A stretch of DNA of 41,500 bases, taken from assembly GCA_905221605.1 (NCBI GenBank), contig CAJNDS010002409.1:168501-210000 (forward strand). Direction: 5' to 3'. The notes below the pieces were generated by a model. The model was not told the origin of the DNA, ran no database searches, and worked only from the letters and a program-made list of their open reading frames with translations. Positions 27,268 to 34,799 of the stretch are shown one piece after another. Position numbers and translations under genes: made by a program. The stretch comes from Symbiodinium natans (Eukaryota; Sar; Dinophyceae; Suessiales; Symbiodiniaceae). The stretch's first letter is position 1, and the number at the start of each line of letters is the position of its first letter.

Positions 27268-27288
27268 ATATATGTATTAATAATATAT
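27268..27288. promoter_or_regulatory. Imperfect palindrome at a gene junction
   Basis: A 21-nt palindrome (ATATAT arms around GTATTAATA) with one mismatched pair, between the stop at 27265 and the ATG at 27287. A weaker version of the other junction hairpins. Confidence 0.4.
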
Positions 27289-28081
27289 GTTAAGATTACG
27301 CCCAACATATGAAGAAATAGCAAGGGAAACAAGAACAAGAAGATTAAGAATATTACCAGAGAAAGAGAGAAGAACTCAACAAGGTTTATTATTAGATGAT
27401 GTTAATTTTGATGACTTTGACTTAGGTAAGTATGATAAGAAGACAATAATAATGAATGATAATCCTGATAAGGGAACACAAACGGATGTATTCAATGAAA
27501 CACCAAGCATAACAGAAAGTGAAAGTATGAAATCATTAGAAGAAGAAGTTAAACAGAGACAAACAGATGAAAGCCTTTCAAGTATACAGAGCAGTAAAAA
27601 AGAAGAAACTGAAAGAGAACCTGAGCAACCACAGAAAAAGTCATTAATGTCTAGAGTTTATGATGCTATGTTTGGAGAAGATGAATTTGCAGAAGAAAGA
27701 GAAGAAATGAGAAGCAGAAGGCAACAAATAGATACTGATGAAGAACAAATTATTGTAGAGCGTGAAGCATCTATAAGAAGTCAAGAGAGAGACGATGATT
27801 TACCTATGAATGTTAAAAAATCTTATGAGCCTTCTTCATCATCAAGTTCAAGTTCAAGGAGAAGTGCTTTACTACCTATTGAAGAAAACGCATTAAGCGA
27901 ACATATCCATTCTTCACCGCCAGTATCAGTTCAAAGTTCCGTTCCAAGTGATAGAACTATGGAATATATTGAAGAAGCAAGTCCTCCTCAAAGTGTCATT
28001 AGTTCTCGTAGAAGTCAAGAAACCATAGAATACATAAGGAGTAGAAGCAGTAGTAATAGCAGAAGAACATTAAGTAGTTAA
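27287..28081 (+). CDS. Disordered Ser/Arg/Glu-rich protein with N-terminal LRLRPTYEEI motif
   Basis: A 264-aa protein. It begins MLRLRPTYEEIARE, nearly identical to the start of the preceding gene product, pointing to a shared docking motif or duplication. The rest is low complexity: acidic (RQTDESLSSIQSSKKEETER) then Ser/Arg-rich, with a loose internal repeat (TMEYIEEASPP / TIEYIRSRSSS). No catalytic motif. It is the last gene of the rightward structural operon and ends in a large hairpin. Confidence 0.7.
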   Translation: MLRLRPTYEEIARETRTRRLRILPEKERRTQQGLLLDDVNFDDFDLGKYDKKTIIMNDNPDKGTQTDVFNETPSITESESMKSLEEEVKQRQTDESLSSIQSSKKEETEREPEQPQKKSLMSRVYDAMFGEDEFAEEREEMRSRRQQIDTDEEQIIVEREASIRSQERDDDLPMNVKKSYEPSSSSSSSSRRSALLPIEENALSEHIHSSPPVSVQSSVPSDRTMEYIEEASPPQSVISSRRSQETIEYIRSRSSSNSRRTLSS

Positions 28082-28132
28082 TTATTACTTTATGGGGGGT
28101 GCTAAAACGCCCCCTACTTAAAGAATAATTAA
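28078..28132 (+). terminator. Large stem-loop closing the structural operon
   Basis: Outer stem TTAATTATT (28078-28086) and AATAATTAA (28124-28132), then CTTTA/TAAAG and a GGGGG/CCCCC inner stem with a TGCTAAAA-type loop. The 5' arm contains the stop codon; the 3' arm contains the CTTAAAG box of the next gene, so terminator and promoter are fused. Confidence 0.75.
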
Positions 28133-28146
28133 CATTAAACAGTAAG
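28117..28146 (+). promoter_or_regulatory. CTTAAAGA promoter-like motif
   Basis: CTTAAAGAA starts 30 nt before the ATG, and CAGTAAG directly precedes it. Same two-part layout as the other non-structural genes. Confidence 0.6.
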
Positions 28147-28497
28147 ATGAACTCCTGCTTTGTAACGGAAAAAGGCGAAAAATTAAACATTGATGATGAC
28201 CTTTTTGATGTGCTATGGAACTCGCTAGATGAAGAAAATAGCGAAGAAATAGCAAAAGCAAAAAAGAAATCATTCAATGACAAAATCAATGAAAAAAATA
28301 AACAGAATGGATACTATAAAGAATATTTTAAAAATAATAGTCAGTGTTTTATATGTGAGAGGTGTGGAAGAAAGATAAGTAGTAATACCATTAAATCTAG
28401 ACATATGAAAACGAAGAGATGTAAAGAAATTTATCAGGAAAGGTTGGAAAAGGAAATGATGGATAAGATAGGAAGAAAAATATTGTTATGGAATTGA
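28147..28497 (+). CDS. C2HC zinc finger protein
   Basis: A 116-aa protein. An acidic N-terminus (DDDLFDVLWNSLDEENSEE) precedes a Lys-rich helix and a finger with Cys70, Cys73, His86 and Cys92 (CERCGRKI...SRHMKTKRC). The finger spacing resembles those in the 25244 protein and in PolB. Directly before the integrase; could be a DNA-binding partner, but this is inference. Confidence 0.75.
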   Translation: MNSCFVTEKGEKLNIDDDLFDVLWNSLDEENSEEIAKAKKKSFNDKINEKNKQNGYYKEYFKNNSQCFICERCGRKISSNTIKSRHMKTKRCKEIYQERLEKEMMDKIGRKILLWN

Positions 28498-28523
28498 TAT
28501 TATTATCTAACATATAATAATAT
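28497..28523 (+). promoter_or_regulatory. Stem-loop between zinc finger gene and integrase
   Basis: ATATTATTAT, 7-nt loop, ATAATAATAT. It begins in the last base of the TGA stop and lies 5 nt before the integrase ATG. Integrase thus has the structural-type junction rather than a CTTAAAG box. Confidence 0.6.
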
Positions 28524-28528
28524 TAATT

Positions 28529-29461
28529 ATGAGTAAGAATAATAAATTATCAGAGCTATATTATGATATTGAGTCAGGTTTTGGTAGTGCAAAGAGTTTA
28601 TATGATGACGCCATAAAAGCGGGATTAGTAGTAACGCTTAATGAAGTTAAAGAATGGTTGAAAAGTCAGTCCATAAAACAGAGAAGCAATTACAAACAGT
28701 ATAACAGTTATTCAGCTCCTTTTGCCCGTTCTATTTATTCAGTGGATTTGATGAATATGATTAGTCTAATGAAAGATACTGATACCTTTAATAAAGATTA
28801 TCCAACATATGGTTTTGTTTGTGTTGATAATTTTAGTAAAAAATGTCATGTTGTACCAATGCATAATAAAGATGGTGGAACAGTATTAAATGCTTTAAAG
28901 GAATGCTTCAAAGTAATGGGTCATCCTCAGTCAGTTTATAGTGATGATGAAGGAGCGTTGAATGATAAAACATTACAAAAATATTTGAAAGATGAGGGCA
29001 TAACACATAATACAACTTTAACTCATGCAAATGTAGCTGAACGAATGATAAGAACCTTAAAGAAAATGATAGGTGATAGGGCGCTTGTTCATAAAGGAGC
29101 GTGGACAATAATGTTAAAACCTGTTTTGGATAAATACAACAAACAAATGAAGCACAGCACGACGGGAATGACACCTAATGAAGCACATAAAGATGAGCAT
29201 CATATAGAAGTTAAAGCTAATTCAGTAATGAAAGAAAAATATTTGAGAAATTATCCTAATATTAAAGAAGGAGACACTGTAAAGGTTTTTACAAAAAGCG
29301 GTGGTAATTATACCAGCAGAAAAGAAACAAGGAGCAAATGGAGCGAGAAAACATATGAAGTAAAAGAAGTTGAGAGAGACAAGCAGTTAAATAAATATTA
29401 TGTTTTAGAAGGTTTACCTAAAAAATATATGAGACACGAATTATTGCTAGTAAATAAGTAA
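28529..29461 (+). CDS. Retroviral-like DDE (rve) integrase
   Basis: A 310-aa integrase with an RNase H-fold core: first Asp at 73 (IYSVDLMNM), second at 139 (VYSDDEG), Glu at 171 (THANVAERMIRTLKKMI). Spacing of the last two is slightly shorter than the canonical D-35-E. The FVCVDNFSKKCHVVPM strand and ERMIRTLK helix are typical of Polinton integrases. There is no N-terminal HHCC zinc domain; the C-terminus (EGDTVKVFTKSGG to YVLEGLPKKYMRHELLLV) resembles the SH3/chromo-like tail that binds DNA or chromatin. It should insert the linear genome by its TIR ends, giving a short target duplication. All three acidic residues are present. Confidence 0.92.
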   Translation: MSKNNKLSELYYDIESGFGSAKSLYDDAIKAGLVVTLNEVKEWLKSQSIKQRSNYKQYNSYSAPFARSIYSVDLMNMISLMKDTDTFNKDYPTYGFVCVDNFSKKCHVVPMHNKDGGTVLNALKECFKVMGHPQSVYSDDEGALNDKTLQKYLKDEGITHNTTLTHANVAERMIRTLKKMIGDRALVHKGAWTIMLKPVLDKYNKQMKHSTTGMTPNEAHKDEHHIEVKANSVMKEKYLRNYPNIKEGDTVKVFTKSGGNYTSRKETRSKWSEKTYEVKEVERDKQLNKYYVLEGLPKKYMRHELLLVNK

Positions 29462-29466
29462 ATGCA

Positions 29467-29499
29467 CTTAAAGACAAATTACCTTACTATATTAGTGAT
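29467..29499 (+). promoter_or_regulatory. CTTAAAGAC promoter-like motif
   Basis: CTTAAAGAC lies 33 nt before the ATG, with TTAGTGAT at the start codon. Confidence 0.6.
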
Positions 29500-29922
29500 A
29501 TGGACACTGATAAGTCAAAGAAGATTATTAAACAGTTCATCAATAAGAACCCTTACCCTGAATATAATGATGTAGTTAAAATATTAATGAAAAACTTTAA
29601 TGAATATCTAGAAAGAGATGATGAAGCATTTGCTACCCATTATCAAGACCTGTTAAGTGAATATGGAGAACCGAACCACGAATGGATGAAAGAAATATAT
29701 GAAAATATAATGAATGAAAAATTAATAAAAGCAAACGGTGAGAAGATATATAATAGAGGTGGTGCTATTGTAATGCAAACTAACTATTATACATTTATTG
29801 AGATATTGAAAGATATGTTTGAAAACAAAAATATGAAACACGATGAACGAGTAGAAATATTGTATCCTATAAAAGAACAAATTAGCGAATGTTGGAATGG
29901 AGTTGGAGAATGGAGACACTAA
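29500..29922 (+). CDS. Unknown conserved-looking protein with WNGVGEWRH end
   Basis: A 140-aa mostly helical protein. The second half has RGGAIVMQTNYYTFIEILKDM and closes in SECWNGVGEWRH. A W-(D/N)-G-(I/V)-G-E-W ending after an NYY...-helix is a pattern I recall from small uncharacterised proteins of eukaryotes and large DNA viruses, but I cannot name a family. The promoter-like CTTAAAGAC box groups it with the non-structural genes. Confidence 0.7.
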   Translation: MDTDKSKKIIKQFINKNPYPEYNDVVKILMKNFNEYLERDDEAFATHYQDLLSEYGEPNHEWMKEIYENIMNEKLIKANGEKIYNRGGAIVMQTNYYTFIEILKDMFENKNMKHDERVEILYPIKEQISECWNGVGEWRH

Positions 29923-29927
29923 CTATT

Positions 29928-29956
29928 ATATTATAAACAATTAAACTTTATAATAT
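29928..29956 (+). terminator. Stem-loop after the WNGVGEW gene
   Basis: ATATTATAAA-CAATTAAAC-TTTATAATAT, a 10-bp stem starting 6 nt after the stop codon. Confidence 0.6.
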
Positions 29957-29967
29957 GCTAGTATCCA

Positions 29968-30001
29968 CTTAAAGACAGAAAGCCCTAGAATAGTAGGAAC
30001 T
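29968..30001 (+). promoter_or_regulatory. CTTAAAGAC promoter-like motif
   Basis: CTTAAAGAC 34 nt before the ATG, followed by TAGTAGGAAC next to the start codon. Confidence 0.65.
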
Positions 30002-30604
30002 ATGACCATCCTAGATTATAGCAAGTGCGAAGCGTGTAAGAAACTTAAAAATACAAAATCATTATTATTAAGTAAAATATTACCTGAAGTTTTAACTGAT
30101 AAAATCGTTTCATATGATTGTTGCAATTATTGTGGTGATATGAGAGCAAAAGAACAAGAAAACATTTTTAATAAGCACTTAAGTAAAATTGGAAAACAAC
30201 TTCATTATTTTAGACGAACTAGAATGTCTGCATTTAATGAATATGGTAGAAGCAAGAAGAGAGAAATGAAAGCATTAATTAATATAATTGAAATAAGTAA
30301 TAATCCTTTTAAGAATGTTTTAAAATCATATTTAAGAAACTGTTATAGTGCAATAAGTTTTTGTTTTTGTAGAATTATTGAAAATCTTTATGATAAGGAA
30401 TGGTTAAAACATTATCTTTCAATGTATTCAAATATACCAACAATGAAATATAGTTTTTATAATAGGAGATATGATGATAAATGGTTATGTAAACTAATTG
30501 TTTATGAATATTTAAATAACTTAATATTTCTTGATAAGAAGTATATTGATAATGATGAATTGAAAAATTATTTGAATGATTTATTTGATGATTATAATAA
30601 CTGA
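30002..30604 (+). CDS. Cx2C-LP-Cx2C family protein, paralogue 2
   Basis: A 200-aa protein. N-terminal zinc-like site: Cys9-x2-Cys12, Leu-Pro at 27-28, Cys41-x2-Cys44. The rest is basic, aromatic and helical (HYFRRTRMSAFNEY, NVLKSYLRNCYSAISFCFC). Same N-terminal spacing as the genes at 12488 and 30647. Its C-terminal region shares overall character with the next gene (helical, Tyr/Leu/Asn-rich), so the two may be tandem duplicates. Function unknown. Confidence 0.75.
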   Translation: MTILDYSKCEACKKLKNTKSLLLSKILPEVLTDKIVSYDCCNYCGDMRAKEQENIFNKHLSKIGKQLHYFRRTRMSAFNEYGRSKKREMKALINIIEISNNPFKNVLKSYLRNCYSAISFCFCRIIENLYDKEWLKHYLSMYSNIPTMKYSFYNRRYDDKWLCKLIVYEYLNNLIFLDKKYIDNDELKNYLNDLFDDYNN

Positions 30605-30611
30605 AAATAGA

Positions 30612-30646
30612 CTTAAAGATAAACGACCTTGTAATAGTAGGAACAT
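30612..30646 (+). promoter_or_regulatory. CTTAAAGAT promoter-like motif
   Basis: CTTAAAGAT 35 nt before the ATG with TAGTAGGAAC close to the start, nearly identical to the previous gene's promoter-like region. Confidence 0.65.
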
Positions 30647-31204
30647 ATGCCTTATGCAAAAGAGGAAGATGCCGTAAGTGAAAACGAAATGGATAACACA
30701 GCAAACGAAGCTTTACAAAAAATAAAAAATAACATTAGTAAATGCAAATTTTGTAAATTCAATAACGAGAACTTACTTCTTTATAATTTAGACTTACCGC
30801 GAAATATCATAAAGAACATTTGTAAATACAATTATGAACAATGCTCTAAATGTAACGAATTATCAAAAGAAATCCAGTTTTCAGAAACACATAAATCAAA
30901 ACTTAACAGGGTCAATTTCTTTTTTAGGGTGTTATATAATTTTCCTCCATACGATAACTTAAAAAAATTCTTATTAACAAGACTATCACGAAAAAGATAT
31001 GGAATTTTGTATCAAATCTTTTACTGGGATTTTATAGACAACGATGACGAAAGCACAAAATACACTTGTAGAATTAATAATATAAGCTTTGAAGCTGTAA
31101 CAAGAGATTTAAACAAGATTTTGAAATATATGAAACGAAAACATTTTGAAAAATATGATATTAAACTTGATTATTATCCTGCAACACTATTAATAAAAAC
31201 ATAA
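30647..31204 (+). CDS. Cx2C-LP-Cx2C family protein, paralogue 3
   Basis: A 185-aa protein. After a 30-residue acidic leader it has Cys33-x2-Cys36, Leu-Pro at 50-51 and Cys66-x2-Cys69 (EQCSKCNE), the same framework as genes 12488 and 30002. The C-terminal part is helical and basic (FLLTRLSRKRYGILYQIFYWDF). Likely zinc-binding. The lineage-specific duplication of this small family beside the TIR suggests adaptation to the host, but function is unknown. Confidence 0.75.
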   Translation: MPYAKEEDAVSENEMDNTANEALQKIKNNISKCKFCKFNNENLLLYNLDLPRNIIKNICKYNYEQCSKCNELSKEIQFSETHKSKLNRVNFFFRVLYNFPPYDNLKKFLLTRLSRKRYGILYQIFYWDFIDNDDESTKYTCRINNISFEAVTRDLNKILKYMKRKHFEKYDIKLDYYPATLLIKT

Positions 31205-31205
31205 C

Positions 31206-31312
31206 CTTAAAGACCAAAAACCCCAACAAACATTCATAATAAAATTTACTATGAATATTTGACAAAACATTAGAACCTAAAACTCCTCAGAAACCTAGGA
31301 ATTATAATAATT
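31206..31312 (+). repeat. Internal partial copy of the TIR inner end
   Basis: About 107 bp matching 31600-31706 in the same orientation, with roughly a dozen substitutions, 394 bp upstream. It begins at the same CTTAAAGACC motif and contains the palindrome (31232-31256, one arm mutated). The diverged state contrasts with the nearly identical TIR pair. Confidence 0.9.
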
Positions 31313-31349
31313 AGAGGCACTGCCGACCCTAGGCGGGAGGGGGTAGGCA

Positions 31350-31385
31350 CTTAAAGGGAGGGCGCCCTACTATAGTAAGAGAGCG
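31350..31385 (+). promoter_or_regulatory. CTTAAAGGG promoter-like motif
   Basis: CTTAAAGGG 36 nt before the ATG with TATAGTAAGA near the start. The following GAGGGCGCCCT resembles the GAAGGCGCCCT after the motif at 12452. Confidence 0.6.
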
Positions 31386-31592
31386 ATGAGCAAGAAAGAA
31401 CCACTTTGTAAATTTATAAGTTGTGAAGTTTGTGATGAAATTCTTAATAAGAAAAGTTATAATAAACATATTCAATCAAAAAAACATTTAACTAACGAAG
31501 AAAACCAAAAACAAAAAACACCAAATTATTTAAATAACAAAGAAACTGAACCTAAAGGACTAGCAAACTTATATGCAATTATGCATTCATAA
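31386..31592 (+). CDS. Small C2H2 zinc finger protein
   Basis: A 68-aa protein with a single U1-like C2H2 finger: Cys13, Cys16, His28, His34 (CEVCDEILNKKSYNKHIQSKKH spans 13-34). The rest is polar. Single fingers of this type bind RNA or DNA or mediate protein contacts. It sits between two direct copies of the TIR inner sequence, the outermost right-hand gene. Confidence 0.75.
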   Translation: MSKKEPLCKFISCEVCDEILNKKSYNKHIQSKKHLTNEENQKQKTPNYLNNKETEPKGLANLYAIMHS

Positions 31593-31599
31593 CCCTAAA

Positions 31600-31971
31600 C
31601 TTAAAGACCAAAACCCCCAGCAAACATTCATAATAAAATTTATTATGAATATTTGACAAAACATTAGAAGGTCAAACTCCCCAGAAATCTAGGAATTATG
31701 ATAATCCCTGAAATTATGATGAAAATAATGAATGAGGGGGCTAGATGTGATGAAATTTTAGGGTAAAAGGACTTAAATTTAGGAAATTTATGATAAAACC
31801 CCAGAAACCCCTAGCATAAAACGAATGAGGGGGAGATAATGATGAAGAATGAAGAAGATGATGATGATGAAAATGATGTGTGATAATGTGTGATGAAAAA
31901 CGAGTAAGGAGACTAGTTGACCCCAGCGCCTGACGGCGGAAACCCTACAACCCCCCTTTCTACAATTTTTT
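31600..31971 (-). repeat. Right terminal inverted repeat (372 bp)
   Basis: Exact complement of the left TIR apart from one base (C at 31657). It contains the 25-bp palindrome at 31626-31650. Its CTTAAAGACC (31600) faces outward toward the host. It ends in six T residues at the junction with a host G tract. Confidence 0.95.
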
Positions 31972-33100
31972 GGGGGGGGTGGGGGTATAAGAATTGGGGA
32001 AGGCATGCTCGCCTCAAACCCTTCCTATCCAAACGGATGCATCCAAGGATGACCAACGTCTCCTTCCACTCAGGACGGGCTATTAGCAGCTTTTAGTGTT
32101 CAGGGTTTACGGCTTAGAGTTTAAAAGGTGTACTGTAGGGTAGACTTGGACAGCAACCCGACTGAATCCGTTGCTGCAACTAGTCATCCTTTCACAAGCA
32201 TAGTAGGGAGATATCTGAGGCCTCAGGGTCTGGGCTTCAAAAAGCTTGGTTTAGGGCTGGGAGCGCTTTGCAACCCAGAGGGCAACACGAGACCAGCCAC
32301 ACCACGCAGCATGCAAGAAACAAGAAGCCAGAAGCGGCAGCTCCCCTCTATTCTCTTTCTTGAATATCTCTCTCCAGCTTGCAGTCAGTTGAGACCAGGG
32401 TTCACAACTCCATAGCTTGCAAGGGTGAGCCAAAAGCAGGTGACGCCTTCAGCCTCACCGACAGAAGCAAGTACGGCGCCCACGGCTTAGCATGAGTAGA
32501 AGGTTTGCCCGCACCTGGGTGCTGGCAGCAAGCCAGATGACGACAAAACCATCTAGACCCAAGCCCCTCAAAACTTGTCTAAACTCAAAAGGAATACTAG
32601 ATGCTTTCATGGATATGGGGTACGTTGCAGGCCTTGGAAGGTGACAGTCGAGTGTGCAAGGTGTGCTGCAGGTACGCAGCAAGGTGTGCGCGCGTGAGTG
32701 CACCCGAGCGTGTACGTCAGGGCGGTATGGGGTTTGGGGGGGATTCGACGTCTCTTGTCTTTCGCTGCCGTTCATACTCTACAGCTCGGCAGGTTTTTGA
32801 TGCGCTCTGCTGCATCACAAGGTCGTCGTCAATGCTGACTTGGAAGTTGGTTTTTATGAGACCGAGACCCTTCAAAATTGATCTCGTAAGCCCAAGATCC
32901 CGAACGCAATCTAGATGTTGCCCTGTGCATGGCCCTGTTGTTCTCAAGTCTTAAAAAACCAGGCCGAGACTGAACACCCAAAGGTCATGAACGTTGGCTT
33001 TGCGATGACCTCCGTCCCCGAAGTGCTCCTTCGCCGCAAGGCCCCAAACCCCAAAACCCTGAAGGTTTGCGAGAAGGCTCCATCATATCTCAAGAACCCC

Positions 33101-33132
33101 CCCTAAACCCTAAACCCTAAACCCTAAACCCC
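33101..33132 (-). repeat. Interstitial telomere-type heptamers
   Basis: Four CCCTAAA units flanked by C runs. Confidence 0.85.
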
Positions 33133-34759
33133 CTATCTGAGAATCTCAGCGGCTGGAAAGCAGAAAGCCGCTGCCATGAAGGGCATATGAGGGCGCCTAA
33201 GGCTTCAATGGTTTCGGAACTTACCCTGAACCCCTAAAGTTTAGGGCCTAAACCCTCGAGCGCTCAAATCCGGTGAGGATTAAACCTTTCCACATGCCTA
33301 GTCACCCTTAAAGGCAGAGTAGCTGCAGGGGGCTTGAGGTTGGGTAAGGGCTTGGTTTGGACTTTTGATAGAAGAGCCACCAGGGCTGGGATTCAGGGCT
33401 TTCGGGAATCTCATGTGGGGTGGGTCTAGGGGCTTAGGATTTAAGGGTTTCTCAGTCAGGGCACTTCAGGATTGGCAGGCTGCGAGGGGATTTTACCTAA
33501 AACGTATAAGCCCTTGCAGGAGGCCCTGAACCCCAAACAGGCCATGCAAGCGCCACAGGGGGTCAACAGTTTCGCACCTTGACCACTGACACGTTGAGCC
33601 GAGCCCCACACCCCTTAAGAACTCTAGGTTCAAAGGGAAGCAGAACCTTGTCAGAAGTACCTGCCCGCTCCTTGGGGGCCAGACCCACCCACTCAGAGTA
33701 GTTGGGGTGGCATAGTAGGAGGCCGCCACAGAATCCAAACATGGATGACCAAGGTTATGGAATGCTTTGGCTTCTGGAGGAGCGCGCGCGAGAGCTGCTG
33801 ACTGCCTACCCGAGACTCAAAGTGGCACAGGTCGCAGTCCTAGGCTTATAGAGAGCTTCTGATTTGTGCATCTGTGCGTTTCTGTGTGTGTGCGTGCTAT
33901 TTGTTTGGATCAGGGTTTGGGGTAGGAGGGTGAGGCCTGAGTGAGTTCACCTTACTTCTTAAAACTGCGTGTTTTTGAGGTCATTTTTGGCGTTGTTGTG
34001 GGGTCCGAGAGGGCCCCCACTTTCACGTAGCTTGGTATTAATGCGGACAGGAATCGTGGGGACAGCAAGCAGAGGGCATCCTGGGTATGGGTTGGATGTC
34101 AGAGGCAGAGCCAGAGCCCAGGAGTTTGGCTCTTTAGGGTCTGTCAACGTAAGTTATACAGGTATTAGGGTTTCGGTACTAGGAATGGGCTGGCGTTTAG
34201 GGTTATTCGGGGCTTTCTTTGGTGGCTTGGTTTGCTTTGCAGCATAGCTCTGGGACGATACGCTTCTTGCGGGTGGTGTCGCAGTCAGGAATTGGCGTGT
34301 CGCAGGCGCCAAGACCCGGCAGCCCGCCTCTTTCTTCTGCAAGTTTTCTACCCGATGTGAAGCCGAGCCCAAGGGCCCGCAGCCCACAACTTTACTGCCT
34401 GAATCCTAAGACCCCACAACCAACCCCGGGAATACTCTTTCTGCATATCTCGCTCTCACTCTCTCTCCCTCCCCGCCGTTCTTCTGCCAAAGAACCCGCG
34501 GAGGAGTCCTCGGCATGCCTCTGTGCTCCCTGGCTTCGAAGAAGCCATGCAGGGGTGTTTCTTGCATGTACTCATGTGGTCTTTGCAGGCAGATTATGGG
34601 ATTCTTCATGAGTCTCGCGAAGCTCTACTCATTTGAAACCGCGTGTTTCGCTGATTCTGAGAAGCTAAAGTCGCTGGACTATTGGGAGTTTAGGTTGCGG
34701 AGCCCGGGAATCGTGAGCCTCCCTCGCTGTGGCCTAAAACCCATACTCCTATCCCTACA

Positions 34760-34799
34760 CCCTAAACCCTAAACCCTAAACCCTAAACCCTAAACCCTA
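34760..34799 (-). repeat. Interstitial telomere-type heptamer array
   Basis: Five to six perfect CCCTAAA units, ending CCCTATATG. Confidence 0.88.

Larger units (their letters stand above)
9379..31971. mobile_element. Complete integrated polinton-like virus / Polinton-type element
   Basis: A 22.6-kb insertion with a sharp AT shift, bounded by 372-bp terminal inverted repeats. It contains a Polinton/PLV gene set: family B DNA polymerase, DDE integrase, packaging ATPase, double jelly-roll capsid protein, penton-like minor capsid, S74 fibre and lipase-like protein, all open over full length. The outermost bases are AAAAAATTG on both ends. Both junctions sit in G tracts, so a 5-6 bp target duplication (GGGGG on each side) is compatible but cannot be proven. 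Capsid genes plus integrase imply it can exist both as a virion-forming virus and as an integrated provirus. I do not recognise an adenovirus-type cysteine protease, helicase or tyrosine recombinase. Exact family placement would need phylogeny of the capsid protein and polymerase. Confidence 0.93.
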
